Assembly (NCBI GenBank): GCA_951394405.1
Contig: OX596345.1
Span: 248,001-312,000, forward strand
Source: Coprinellus micaceus
Lineage: Eukaryota > Basidiomycota > Agaricomycetes > Agaricales > Psathyrellaceae
Reading direction: 5' to 3'
DNA length: 64,000 bases
Part shown: positions 22,169 through 33,362 of the stretch, one piece after another
How positions within the stretch are numbered: position 1 is the first letter of the stretch
Layout: each line of letters begins with the position of its first letter
Notes under the pieces: model-generated
Told to the model about the DNA's origin: nothing
Databases searched by the model: none
Seen by the model: only the letters and a program-made list of their open reading frames with translations
Position numbers and translations under genes: made by a program

Positions 22169-22717
22169 ATGGTCGCCATCACCCTCCCCAAGCTCGCCCT
22201 CCTGGCCACTGCCATGGTCGGCCCATTGACCACAATGGTCTCCGCTCGCGGTTCGAACTACGGTGACTCCCTCGCTGCGCGTGCTTACCTCGACGACGAC
22301 ATCGACTTGGTCGGTCGCGGCTTCTACGATGACGAGCCCCTCTCGGTTCGCGAGTACATCGACGAGCAAATTGAGATCGCTGTCCGTGCTTACGCGGAGG
22401 AGTTCGAGGAGATCTACGCCCGCCACACCAAAGAGAAAATCGCCGAGCAAATCAAGTACTACAAGGACCAAGTCAAGACCACGCAGAATCTCCTGAAGCC
22501 CCTCACGAAGGCGAAGAGGGATGCGGAGAAGGCGTATGAGAAGGACAAGAGCGAGGCAAACAAGAAGAAGAAGAAAGCGGCCGACCTGGCGGAGTGGAAG
22601 CAGAGGGAGATCGTCGAGGGCAATAAGGAGCAGTTGGAATACTGGCAGAATGAGAAGCCTTCGAGGGCTGGTACCCCGGAGAAGTCTCCTCCCAGGAAGA
22701 AGCCTGGAGTGAAGTAG
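22169..22717 (+). CDS. Small secreted protein, family member A
   Basis: 182 aa in one coding exon, preceded by a probable 57-bp leader intron that ends 9 nt before the ATG. A signal peptide of about 25 residues ends near 'MVSA'. The core, shared with five other genes or remnants here, reads 'YDDEPLSVREYIDEQ', then 'EEIYARHTKEKIAEQ'. It is followed by a Lys-rich helical region ('KKKKKAADLAEW'), the conserved 'EQLEYW' and a basic Ser/Pro tail ending KKPGVK. No cysteines in the mature part and no enzyme motif. I do not recognise the family; it could be an extracellular coiled-coil protein, for example a symbiosis or pathogenesis effector or a wall-associated protein. That is inference. Confidence 0.8.
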   Translation: MVAITLPKLALLATAMVGPLTTMVSARGSNYGDSLAARAYLDDDIDLVGRGFYDDEPLSVREYIDEQIEIAVRAYAEEFEEIYARHTKEKIAEQIKYYKDQVKTTQNLLKPLTKAKRDAEKAYEKDKSEANKKKKKAADLAEWKQREIVEGNKEQLEYWQNEKPSRAGTPEKSPPRKKPGVK

Positions 22718-24180
22718 ATCCATGCTAATCTACCAAGCGCCTTAAGCTTTATAACTTTTATATCAATAGGATACAATCTGCTTGTAATCCACAGCGCCTA
22801 CTTTGCCGTCCCTTCAGCCTACAGACTAACCACGATGAGCAACGCACACGACATTTCAACAACGGAGTGGGACTTTGCTGTGCTATCAATACGGACGATT
22901 GTCACAGAGTGCGAGTGATGACATGGTGGCCGAGGGTAAAGTGTGAGGTGCTTCTTCCGAGTCGGGATTTCGGCAACCTCCGCCGTCAACCAAGCGCGAC
23001 GTGATTGGGCGCTTAAGTGAGGGCAGGCAGCCGTCGGCGTTTACTCAGGCTGGGCTACGTTACCGAGCGCGGTTTCTCAGTAGTATAGGAAATTACGGGG
23101 AAAGGCCTGGTTGATGTGCTCAGAGGGAGGATGAATAGCCAAACTGAGACTGAGAGCCCCCAACCTTTTCACCGCGCCCTTCAGATCCTCCCTCATGTCA
23201 AACTTCGAACCATTTAGCAATCACAGGTCTGGCCTGCATCAAAAGCTTGGCCCAGGCGTCTCGTACGTTTGGACAAGCCTGTCGGGCTCTACACCCAAAT
23301 TCTGCGGGCTGGACAAGGGTCCAAAAGCGATGATATCGCCTCATCAGCCCTCAGGGCGTACCATTTGCTTGGAGGCCGGAGCTGTGGTCTTACCAAGAGT
23401 CCCGGGTGCCTTGGTCGACTAGATGCCTTGCGCAGGCATTGACATTCAGTGGGAGCGGCCGGTTGATCCTGAGACAAACAGGAGCCCTGCCAATGTGATA
23501 AACCTGAGCTGCCTTGTGATCGACCACCCATCCGTGACAGCGATGATCACGGGCCACACGATTAACCGCAATGAGCGCCTAATCGAGTCAGGAGTGGGGA
23601 CATTCCCTGGTTATTTCTCGGACGTGCGACTGTGTGGGTCACTCGCCACATTGTCTATGCGCCTTTACCTAATATTCCAGTATGACCCTTTGTTCCACCA
23701 TTGTCCCATCTTTGACTTGAAGATGGCGCCAAAGCTTGCGGGTGATATATATGCTGGTCATCGCCGGATGAGCCTCTAGAACGGGCGAGGTAGGTTGAGG
23801 CTACCTTAGCGAAAATACACTGGTCAGTGCGCAAGACTACATCGCGTAGAGGAGGGGAAATTGCGTGGGGGCATGGTAGTGTACGTCGACGGCCCCCTTC
23901 AACTTTGACACAATACGTTCATGCTGAGGGAGATACCCCAACTTTAAGCCAGCAGCCCGGGATCCGCATTTTTGCATTGCGGGCTCTTTGCGTTCACTGA
24001 AGTTAGATCGAACATCGTCATAAACCACGATTCAGGTCCCACTTGGTATTGAGATAGATCGCAAGGTATCAATCGCTAACGCAACGGGCTGACAGACCTG
24101 TTGGATGAGCCACCAAGAGTGCCTTGGCCCTCCAGAGTTGAGAGCTCATATGATCGGCGAACAGCATCACTAGAACCATA
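22718..24180. other. Intergenic between family members A and B
   Basis: 1.5 kb with one GGGCGCTTAA element and its associated repeat. A 118-codon plus-strand frame at 23423-23779 starts with ATG but shows no similarity or motif; I do not call it. Confidence 0.4.
23007..23016 (+). promoter_or_regulatory. GGGCGCTTAA element with repeat body
   Basis: Perfect copy 1.37 kb upstream of gene B, same orientation. On its distal side, read on the opposite strand, GGTTGCCGAAAT occurs about 40 bp away, as near the copies at 25906 and 43378. Confidence 0.4.
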
Positions 24181-24383
24181 GGCCGAGAGGATAAAAGGCG
24201 AGAAAGTCAGCTCGATTTTCTGTATCAAGCACTTCAGGAACGTACCGCAGTTCCAGCTCGTCTAAGAGCCCACCCCACTCCTTCAAACATTTTCAAGCAA
24301 TAGCACCCATTGGTACGTTGGAGCTCCTCCTTGTACACACCATGTTCTAAGCCGCCTTCTCCCCGCTTGTCCAGGGAGCCGAA

Positions 24384-24929
24384 ATGGTCGCAATTGCCTT
24401 CCCCAAACTCGCCGTGTTGGTCACTGCCCTTGCTGGCTCGTTGGCTTCTGCCAGCGATCCCTACCTCCCTGATGACACCCTCGCTGCGCGTGCCTACCTC
24501 GACGACGATATCGATTTGGTTGGCCGCGGCTTCTACGACGACCAGCCCCTTTCCATTCGCGAGTACATCGACGAACAAATCGAGATCGCGGTTCGCTCGT
24601 ATGCTGAAGAGTTCGAGGAGCTCTTTGCCCGCCACACCAAGGAGGAAATCGCTAAGCAAGTGAAGTACTTCAAGGGAAAACTCAAGGAAGCGAAGAAGAT
24701 CTTGACCCCTTTGGTGAAAGCGAGGCAAGCGGCGGAGAAGGCGTACGATAAGAACAAGACCGACGAGAACAAGCGGAAGAAGAAGGCGGCGCAGACGGCA
24801 GAGGACAAACAGAGGGAGGTTGTTGAGGGAAACCGGGAGCAGCTAGAGTACTGGGAGGGCCAGACGCCTTCCAGAGGTGGCTCCCCCTCAGGCACGAGGT
24901 CTTCACCGAAGAAGCCCGGAAAGAAGTAA
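24384..24929 (+). CDS. Small secreted protein, family member B
   Basis: 181 aa. Signal peptide ends near 'GSLASA'. It is the closest relative of member A: both carry 'LAARAYLDDDIDLVGRGFYDD', then 'REYIDEQIEIAVR' and 'ARHTKEEIAKQ'. The C-terminal half is Lys-rich with 'EQLEYWEGQTPSR' and ends KKPGKK. A GGATAAAAGG TATA-like box at 24189-24198 and a leader intron (24313-24374, GTACGT...GTCCAG, ending 9 nt before the ATG) repeat the layout of member A. Tandem duplicate 1.7 kb downstream of A. Confidence 0.8.
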   Translation: MVAIAFPKLAVLVTALAGSLASASDPYLPDDTLAARAYLDDDIDLVGRGFYDDQPLSIREYIDEQIEIAVRSYAEEFEELFARHTKEEIAKQVKYFKGKLKEAKKILTPLVKARQAAEKAYDKNKTDENKRKKKAAQTAEDKQREVVEGNREQLEYWEGQTPSRGGSPSGTRSSPKKPGKK

Positions 24930-26550
24930 ACGCGTCTTATTATACTTCGGCCTTTCCTTGAGGATAGAATATTGTCTCCATATTACCCTAGCGTCCAAGT
25001 TGCGACCCAAGCCACGTCTCCCCCAGTAGAAATACAACATAGACCCCCGGACCGTGCTGAATTACATCCTGCTCGATATTCAGAGAATGCGACGATCGTT
25101 GTAGATAGTGGCTTGTACCCTTCGTTGTTGCCGAAAGCTTGACCTGCAAAAGATGGTCTGTTCCTTCGCGACCTTCATTATGTCAGGGTAATTTGGAGAG
25201 GGGAATCACGCCGTCGTGCTGTAGCTTCGAGAGATTCAGAGAACGAAGATTGAAATTCGCCGAAGTACACGGGACGACAAGAGGCTAATGTTCCGCGGCA
25301 GAGGGCTGAGTCAAGAAATGGACTCGGGGCGGATTGACGCCATGGAGGACGAGAAGGAGTGAGAGCTCGATCACCGGCCAGTGTGGCATTTTCGGCAACT
25401 CCCGATAACCCAACGGGCATCACGGCTTGGGCGCCTAGCGATATGGTGATACACGATCTTTGCATTGCTATCACTGCAACAAGAGAAGGTGGAACCACTC
25501 GATATCGATGGAAAATAGGACCCACTGGCTCTGCTGTGTGATCCAGGGCTAGTATGGCCCGCTGGAATGCGAGCCTCACTCGAGAACGGACATAGTTACC
25601 AAAGGGTTGCACGCTCTCAACATTGAATGTCGTAAGACAGTATGGGGATCGCTGGGGCATTCGCTCCAGTTTCTGATTATGGAGCACGTATAAAACGCGC
25701 GTATGAAACACGGAGACCCAGCGAAGATATAACTGATTAAAGCGAAGCGAAGGACGGTTCGCAGGGTGCAGAGCTTGACCCTCAGACACGGAGCAGGGGG
25801 GAGCGGGGCCAGTGTCCGTGTACTTGGGGATCTTCCATCTTTTCTGATGTGATATCTTTGGCAACCGGGGGTGGCGTTATCACGTACTAGTACTGCCACT
25901 GGCCCGGGCGCTTAATCGATGGTATTTTCCAGAGCAGTCCAGCGGCACAACGCGACGCTGAAGGAAGATACGGTACCACCCCTTATCGTTTCTGCTCTTC
26001 ATTTTGCTGACTAGGGTACTAGGCAGCATACTCCTGTGTCTATCGGTCTTGGCAGAATCGAGGCGAGTTTGAAACGTTGGGAGCGCCCACTGGCAAACTT
26101 ACCAGTTGGGAGGAGATTTGTCATGCCATTGAGCGCTCATCGTAACCTAGGGTCTCTCGGGCTGATGCGCTATCTTGTGGCTATGAGGCGAAGACTTCTT
26201 ACACACCCGACAGGGCGCTTCTGTCATCTTTTCCTGGCAACGGCATGTCGTAATGTCAATCCCACTGTGATGGCGTAAGCATTCATTCCTTCACCTTGCC
26301 ACTTGTGCGAGAACTGCCCGAGGGAATCGGGCTGGAGGGCCATGGGACCCTGGAGTACTCAATTGCTGCCAGGCCCCTAAGCTTCCATCCGACGTTTCGT
26401 CGGGTTACGGGGCTGAGGTCTACGGACGCGGATTCGTCAGTGCAACCCCGCTCGGGCTGCAAGGGTTGGAGGTCTGACGTGCGAGCATCCCGACGCCACA
26501 AAGGAATCGCGCAACTCGGTTAAGATTCGATCGCCTCATCGTCAAAGGAT
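24930..26550. other. Intergenic between family members B and C
   Basis: Contains a long minus-strand open frame (25178-25864) that lacks a suitable ATG start and overlaps a repeat: its 5' part matches 43378-43500 in DNA. I read it as repeat, not as a gene. GGGCGCTTAA element at 25906-25915. Confidence 0.4.
25800..25915 (-). repeat. TTAAGCGCCC-bounded repeat, copy near gene C
   Basis: Read on the minus strand it starts TTAAGCGCCCGGGCC, holds GGTTGCCAAAGATA about 50 bp on and AAAGATGGAAGATC about 80 bp on. The plus-strand sequence from 43378 has the same three blocks in the same order and similar spacing. Confidence 0.55.
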
Positions 26551-26722
26551 CGAATAAATAGGAAGCATGTCTGTGGTCTGAAAATCATCCCCCGGTCCAC
26601 TCAACCAGCCCACACCAATTAAGACTTCCCGGCGAAGACGCACATTCATTCAAGTACGCCCAGTTCCTTCGTCTGCTCACACTCAGAGTGCTTACATATT
26701 ACTCAGTACACCTAGTAAAACC

Positions 26723-27259
26723 ATGGTCGCCATCACCACCCGCAAGCTGCAGCTCTTCATCGCTGCCTTCCTTGGAGCAGCCACCCTCGTTTCTGCCCAA
26801 GGATCCCACTCCGTCGACACGCTGGCCGTTCGTGGGGTTGGGTTGGACGACAAGGTTGACCTCGTCGGCCGTGGCTACGACGACGAAGCTCTCTCCGTCC
26901 GCGAATATATCGACGAACAAATCGAGCTCGCTCTCCGCGACTACGAAGAGGAGGTCCAGGAACTCTTCGCTCGCCACACGCAAGCCGAGATCACCTCCAA
27001 AGTCAACTACTTCCGCGCCGCCCTCGCCCGATCCGAACCTCTCCTCCGCCCGGCTGTTCGAGCAGAGCAGGCCGCAAAGAGGGCTTCCGACAGGGCACCG
27101 GCGGACCAGGCTTTGAAGCAGGCGCACAGGAAGGCTAAGAACAACGCGGACACCCAGAGGGGTATCGTCGAGCAGGATCGCGAACAGCTGGAGTACTGGC
27201 AGAGGCAGAGGCCTTCGCCTTCTCCCGGCAGGTCCCCTTCACCCTCCAAGAGGAAGTAG
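26723..27259 (+). CDS. Small secreted protein, family member C
   Basis: 178 aa. The signal peptide ends near 'ATLVSA', followed by QGSHSVDTLAVRG, which links it to members E and F rather than A and B. The core has 'LSVREYIDEQIELALRDYEEE' type sequence (split here: LSVREYIDEQ and LALRDYEEEV) and 'LFARHTQAEI'. The tail is 'EQLEYWQRQRPSPSPGR' and ends SKRK. TATA-like AATAAATAGG at about 26553-26562. A leader intron from GTACGC (26654) to CTCAG (26706) or CCTAG (26715) precedes the ATG. Confidence 0.8.
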   Translation: MVAITTRKLQLFIAAFLGAATLVSAQGSHSVDTLAVRGVGLDDKVDLVGRGYDDEALSVREYIDEQIELALRDYEEEVQELFARHTQAEITSKVNYFRAALARSEPLLRPAVRAEQAAKRASDRAPADQALKQAHRKAKNNADTQRGIVEQDREQLEYWQRQRPSPSPGRSPSPSKRK

Positions 27260-30066
27260 AGTACCAGTCCCCCACTCCCTAGCACACACACGGTCTAATA
27301 CCCATCTTCACTCGCCAATCAGTGCCGTGTTAGTTCGCATACCTATTACGTTTGTCACTCTTTATTTATATATAATGGTCTCGTACTTCATGCAGAGTAA
27401 AATCGCGTCCATGTCACCTCGTTCCGAAGCTTGCGCTGGGATCATCACATCCCGTTCGTGCAGAGTCGTGAGGGGCCTGCGAGTTAATTTCTCAATTGCG
27501 TGGCAGTGAAAGTATCGTGAAACCAGTACATTATGACGATTACTAGACGGACCTCGGGCGATTGTGCAGGTACCCATCCCGATGATATTGTTCAATTCAA
27601 AGCCGTCGATAGGGAGTTATACTGGGACGTTCTACTGCGGAGGTATTTGACTTTCGCGCACCCATAGAGAATGGAAATTGGTTCTCTGTGCTTGTAATGG
27701 AAAAGTTCGCTCAGCCTTAGTAATGGTATCTACTACCTTCTCACTCGACCCGTTCGGTATGTGCCTAGTGCTATACCTCACTAAGCAGTAACCGCCCCAG
27801 GATCGTCGAGTAGCGAGCAGTAAGTGGATGAGGCTGATGGTAGTGAAACTTGACGCAGGGAGAACTGGGGAAGGCAGAGAGCAAGGATGGACATGACGGT
27901 TTCAGTGGCGGTGGTGGTGGTCATCCTCGGAGACTGAGTCCCTACGGAATCACTGACGATGCCGACCTTGTTCCTTCGAATACGTAGACCTTCTCATCAT
28001 GGTGCCTCCGACGGCATCAACGCCAAAACTAGGCACATACCTCATTTTCAACCACTCGACAGACCTCCAGTCTTACCCGAACCGACCTGAGATTGGGGCC
28101 ATACCCTCATTGCCGAACCCTCCGACGGGGATGGCATCACCCCAATCCCAAATCGATCTGGCATAAGACGGGACTCAGTCAATCGGGATGATGTCGACTG
28201 TGCTCGAGCTCAAGTCATGTTCGAGGGGGGTTGTGGGTGACGCACGTAGTTGCTGCTGCGTAGCCACGGTGTGCTACTCCGAAAGGACCACAGCCATCTT
28301 AATACGATAGCCTTAATGGATGGGCCACTCTCGAGCGACCATACCTCCAGTATAGCTAGTATGCGTTGCATAGACGTCTGAGGCCAACCACGGCTGCATG
28401 CGGACGAACTCGTAAGGTGAGCGAGCGACGCAACAGTGCTAGACGGGAGGACGAAGATAGATTGGACGGAGGTAGAGAGGAGACTGGCGACGACGGCGGT
28501 CAAAACCCAAGAACGATCAAGAGGAGCAGGAAATTCAAATTCGCGGACACCCTCACCCTCGGCAACTCCCGGCCCAATCATGGTGAGGAACAGGCACGAT
28601 CGCAACTTGAACTTGAACCTCCTCCCCCTTATGGCGCTCGTCCCCAGTCCTTGCTCTCACCTGTATCTCGTCTAAAAACATTCAATCAACTGACGTCGGG
28701 AGCGAGAACACAGATATCAAACGGTGGTGTTTCCGTTCCCGTAATCCAACGATTCAAGCAGTAAGATCATTTCTATGTAGTTCTTGTGGACATTCTTATT
28801 CTTAGCCTTATAGATTTATATAGATTTATATCCGAATACAATTCGGGTATACAAAGATATTCCTTTGCCTAGCTGCCCAGGTCTTCGACGACTCCTCGAG
28901 CGTTGTTTGGGGCCGCGCGATGCGTCCGTCTCAAGGCTTTCGACAAAATCTCTAGACTCTGGATACCAGACATGGAACTCCAAAAACTGCGGCATATTGT
29001 AACGTAAAAAACGAATATTTGGGATGCGTACGAAAAACCATGTGGATACTTTGGCGGTATGTATTTGTCACGTATAGGTACATGGCGCCCCAAATCGTGC
29101 TAGGCTCCGGATACCGTAAAGATGCGATCGGTAAGGAGACTTCAGAGTGTGGGGGTGAGGGGAAGATATAGATGGAGACAATCCAGTGCGGCTTCAGTGG
29201 TGCACATTGGTTGGAGTTCTCGGCAAGCGTAGGAGGATTATAAGATGGACAGAAGGGATGAGTGGGGACGTTCTCCGTCTGTTTGTCTCGGCGGAGTAGT
29301 AAGCATGCAACACAACAGGCCGCGGCATCTGCCCTATGGCTCGGAGCTCACCTAGTCCCATTGGCTTGGGGTCCATCGAAATCTGCGTGAGGGACTCATG
29401 GTCCCCTTCCTGGATCTGCGATTTCGGTCGTTGAATAAGCTTAGGGGTATCGCGTCGCTCGCACACTCAGCTTTGAATGGTTAGTAGATTGGTATCACAT
29501 TTGGCCGGATCATAACGTGTGTCAAACTCATGCGAAAGGCGCGTATGTATCTGCCCCATGACGTCGACGGGCGCTTATTGTTGACTTGATGATCGGACCA
29601 CAGTTTTAGCCCGCCCAAAACCTTCTGATGAGAACTCGTTACTAGTATACTTACCTGTAATCGCCTTTTGGAATAGGTGATGGCCTCGCTTGTAAGCCGC
29701 CCAGCGAATGGTCGAGATCCAAGGCGAATGGTGACGATGTTATGGCAGGGCTGACTGGAATCGTCTGCAGGAGACCGTCGATGGCGGTATTTTCATGATC
29801 CCTAGTGGGTAAGGGACTGGAACGACAAAGGAAGTGTGATTCTACGTGACGGAAAATGCCAGTGTGGTACTTATATTGATTCTTCGATGTCGCCTCAATA
29901 CCTGGCTTCGGTACACCGATGGAACTTCAATTCAATTTAACGATGGCTAAATTTGGGATTTCCTGACCCTAGTTACCCAGGGTACAGGGCGCCAGGAGCC
30001 TTCTCCTCCAATTGGCTCGTGTGGGGACTCCCAAGCTGGGAGATGAGCTTGATTAGAGTTCGAGGG
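27260..30066. other. Intergenic, gene-poor, with degenerate open frames
   Basis: 2.8 kb. Around 27.85-28.76 kb several plus-strand segments in different frames look weakly coding (for example Gly-rich then Pro-rich stretches, and a 132-codon frame at 28366-28764 without ATG), which suggests a decayed gene. No domain is recognisable. GGGCGCTTAT at 29569-29578. Confidence 0.35.
29569..29578 (+). promoter_or_regulatory. GGGCGCTTAT element
   Basis: 650 bp upstream of the truncated family member D, same orientation. Confidence 0.35.
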
Positions 30067-30068
30067 TG

Positions 30069-30495
30069 CTTATAAGCCGCTGGTCTGAACCCAGACGCCT
30101 CCCATCGATATCTAGGTACAGGGGTTCACCTGGTACTCCGATTCATCCCCTCGCTTCCGCTAGTGTTGTCCTAAATTACGTACAATCCACGATGTCTCTC
30201 GACAGGGTATGCCTCCTCCTGGATGGTTACCGGCAGAACTGACACTCACACCAAGGAGGAAATCGCAAACAAAATTGCCCATTGGACGGAAAAGCTTGCT
30301 GAAGTTAGGCCCCTCCTCAGGCCCGCTTCTAACGCGAGGAGGGCAGCAGAGAACGCGTACAGGGCGAATCCGAACGACGAAACTCTGAAGAAGAAGTATA
30401 AAAAGGCGAAAACGGAGGAGGGGGGGATAAGGAGCTCAGTCGAGCACGCCGAGGACGAACTCGATTTTTGGCAGGGCCAGGCTGCTTCGGGATAG
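30069..30495 (+). pseudogene. Truncated secreted-protein family member D with retained promoter
   Basis: The promoter layout of the family is present: CTTATAAG at 30069-30076, then a leader. The frame from ATG 30223 (90 codons) begins MVTGRTDTHTKEEIANK and matches only the C-terminal half of the family, from 'HTKEEIA' through 'KKKYKKAKT' to 'DELDFWQGQ'. The signal peptide and the conserved 'REYIDEQIE' core are missing, and a first ATG at 30191 leads to an early stop. An internal deletion of roughly 250 bp explains this. If translated, the product would be cytosolic, so loss of original function is likely. Confidence 0.7.
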
Positions 30496-31702
30496 CCATG
30501 AGACGCACCCATCGCCAAGAGAAAGGAAGAGAAGAGTTCGATATATTTACAGGAAACGCTCCGCGGCGCCTATCACCTTTCGTTCTCTTGGTCTTGCGTT
30601 GGTCCTGCCTTTGCCTACCCTGTACTTCCTCCCCCTTTGTACGAGATACCCTATATCCGGCCGGCTCCCATCTTTCGAGCGTGTTGTTGCTAGGGTAGCT
30701 GAGTTCAACCACCCTGGATGAACCACGTGGGGACCGAGTCGAGTCTATCAGGACGAAGAATCTCGATGCTCGCGAAAGCTTTCTAGTCAAGAGCGTCCTA
30801 GTTCGAGAGGAGCGACATCCAGAAGAGTGGTGAGGTGAGTTCCGTACAGTCACGAACGTCGATTGAGATAAGAGAAGGGATTCGGTAAGCCCACGACACA
30901 ACGACGCCCGAACGACCTGAGGTTCGAGCACGGGGCCGAAGAGACGAGAAGACAGCGGCACAGTGAGATGGGGGGAGGTTGGAGGTACGCCCCAAGTGAC
31001 AAATTAGATAGTCGAGCAGATCGCCAGCGCATACTATTTGATTTAGTCGAGAGGTGTACTCTCGACTCTCGAACGCCGTGCTTCTGGAGCGAGAATGTCG
31101 AACGGAGCCCACTCGTACACGGCACTCCCGCACGGTCATAGATCAAGATTCATTCTAGGCCATTGAAGACACAGAGATCGGCATCCTCACCTCTCCTAGA
31201 GCGCATTGGGGGCGGTACGAAATTCGAGTTCATCCCGAGAGCCTTTCAGGAGCAGCCAAGATTGGTGCCGAGTAGGATGGATCCGAGCATGGTTTCGAGG
31301 TGTCTCAGAGCGTGGACGGCTGGGGGAACTTGCAAAGAGGGATAGATGAGCTGGTGGTGGTGGTGGTGGTGGCGATAGTGGCGTGTGTGTGTGTGACGTT
31401 CCGGGGATGGAGGTGGTGGTTTGGAGGCAAAGAGCCTAACCGACCATCGCAGCTTGAAAATCACCTCGGCAACCCCCGAGCCAATTAGAGGCGGGCGCCT
31501 ACCCCTCCCCTTCTCTCAGCTCTCTCTGTGGTGGTGACTAAGGTATTCTGTAAATAATCAGAGGCGCTGCTAAATGGGGGGTCGACGCACGGTACCTTCA
31601 TCCACAACGCTAGTACTAGTAGCACTCCCCACTCCCCCTTCCCCTCAAACCCTCGCACCCTCGCACCACTGAGAACCATCTTATACCAGACCCAAAGGGC
31701 TG

Positions 31703-31752
31703 AGACCCTCGCACCGCCCACGAAACAATTTCGCGAGAGGTACGGGGGTCCC
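31703..31752 (+). repeat. 50-bp motif, copy 1
   Basis: GACCCTCGCACCGCCCACGA onward. The same motif occurs at 32933-32980 and 33315-33362. Confidence 0.65.
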
Positions 31753-32289
31753 AGCGATCTGGGTTCAAGATAAGGCAACATTCAATTAAGCGCACGGGAG
31801 GACGGTGGTATGGGGTGAGCGTCGATCGCGGCTAGTAGGAGGTAGTAGTCGACTTGTACGAGGATCGCGGAACCGGTTACCGAACGAAGAACCTGAGAAG
31901 GTGGAGGGAAACTCAAAGGTGGAGATACATACAACGTAGACTCGAACAAGGTATTATATATATACGAGGAACGGAGGCGGACAGGGAGGCGGACACCTAT
32001 TAGAGGCGGACGTTCACAATGGCCTGGGAGGCGAACATATATGTATACCAACACGGATCTCAGACAGGGCTGACCGTTTCGGTAGGTCGGTGGCTACGGC
32101 CCATGGGATCCACGTCATGACATTCATTGAGGCCCTCGGGCAAAGTCAGAGAAAATGGCGATACCAATGTGGCGCTGGGGATGCCTGGAGAGAGGTGGAA
32201 CCCAGCCTCCATCGAATGTACGCACATATGTTTCGCCCTTTGCTCTGCTCTGGGTCTGTTACGGTCAACCTCTTCCCAAGGCGCATCAT

Positions 32290-32680
32290 ATGGCTTGAAC
32301 GACCACAGCGGACGCGGAGAGTCATCTCCGCGCTCGCTGCGCTTGTGTCAGCCCAAAGAAGTGTTGGGAGGCAGGCGAGCCGCTAGACGTGTTTACAAAT
32401 AGAGCGTGAAATGGATGGTGTGGCGAATTCGGGGGTGGGATCATATATTCAATCGAGGGTGAGTAGAGGTAAGGGTGAAGTCCTTACCTTCCTGTACCCA
32501 ACCTCGCATCGCCCTCCTCGAGGGGACGAATCCACGATGTGCAACGCGAACCCAGCCACCTCCCCCCAGTTGTTTTGGAGCGGAACGACCACATCGAACG
32601 CAAAGACCAATCTCCGCATTCGCTGTGCTTGTGCCACCTCAAAGGATGGGGGGAGGTGGACGAGACGCTTGACGTGTCCA
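32290..32680 (+). repeat. Diverged direct duplication
   Basis: 32296-32390 and 32583-32680 align at about 70% by eye: both have GAACGACCACA, ATCTCCGC, TTCGCTG-like TCGCTG(C/T)GCTTGTG and end GACGTGT. Confidence 0.55.
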
Positions 32681-32932
32681 CGGGGGGTGCGTAGGAGAGT
32701 CGTAACGTCGACTTCGGGTGGCCCGTCAGCAGCAACTCCAGTAGAAAGCAGGTCGTTGCGCATTTGCCTTGAATACCATCTTCACATCTCCTCAATATTC
32801 ATAGATCCTCCTGATCTTCTCGCCACACCTACCCACCCTGAGACACTCCCTCCCCCATCTGGGCTCAGTGATAAGTCGTCGATAAATCCTATCCATCCAT
32901 CCGTTCGCGAAGGAGGGGCAAAGGCAAGCGTA

Positions 32933-32980
32933 GACCCCCGCACCGCCCACGAAACGACTTTCGGGGGCGGTACGGCGGTC
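32933..32980 (+). repeat. 50-bp motif, copy 2
   Basis: Starts GACCCCCGCACCGCCCACGA and ends GGTACGGCGGTCTT. Contains CGAAACGACTTTCG, a near-perfect inverted repeat. Confidence 0.65.
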
Positions 32981-33314
32981 TTCTACCGACTTCCTCCCCT
33001 CGCGGACGGAAGTGCGCTCATCGGAGCTGAAGATGACGATGGGGCATACAGTGAGTAAGATGGCCCGGGTGTTGAGCGTGGCTGTGGTTCGGGCTGCTCA
33101 CACCTCGCGTCACTAACGATCCGAGTCGCCGACCCTCAAGTACCTATACCTATGTCAGCGAAAAGCAGGATCATTGCGAGTGTAAGCAACATGTAGTACG
33201 TCGCCTTTACCTGTACCTGGACCTTCGCCTACCCCGGCCTCGCGACCTCGAACCCCCGCCCTTCACCACAAGATCCCATTCACCCACCACTTCCACTGAC
33301 GACCAAGGTGGATA

Positions 33315-33362
33315 GACCCCCACACCGCACACGAAACGACTTTCGGGGGAGGTATGGCGGTC
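33315..33362 (+). repeat. 50-bp motif, copy 3
   Basis: Starts GACCCCCACACCGCACACGA and ends GGTATGGCGGTCTT; about 90% identical by eye to copy 2. Confidence 0.65.

Noticed and set aside
25178..25864. Minus-strand open frame of 228 codons
   Set aside because: No ATG near its start, no domain, and its DNA overlaps a dispersed repeat also found at 43378. Treated as repeat.
28366..28764. 132-codon plus-strand frame, with weakly coding-looking pieces upstream
   Set aside because: Lacks ATG, changes frame several times and has no recognisable domain. Possibly a decayed gene, not callable.
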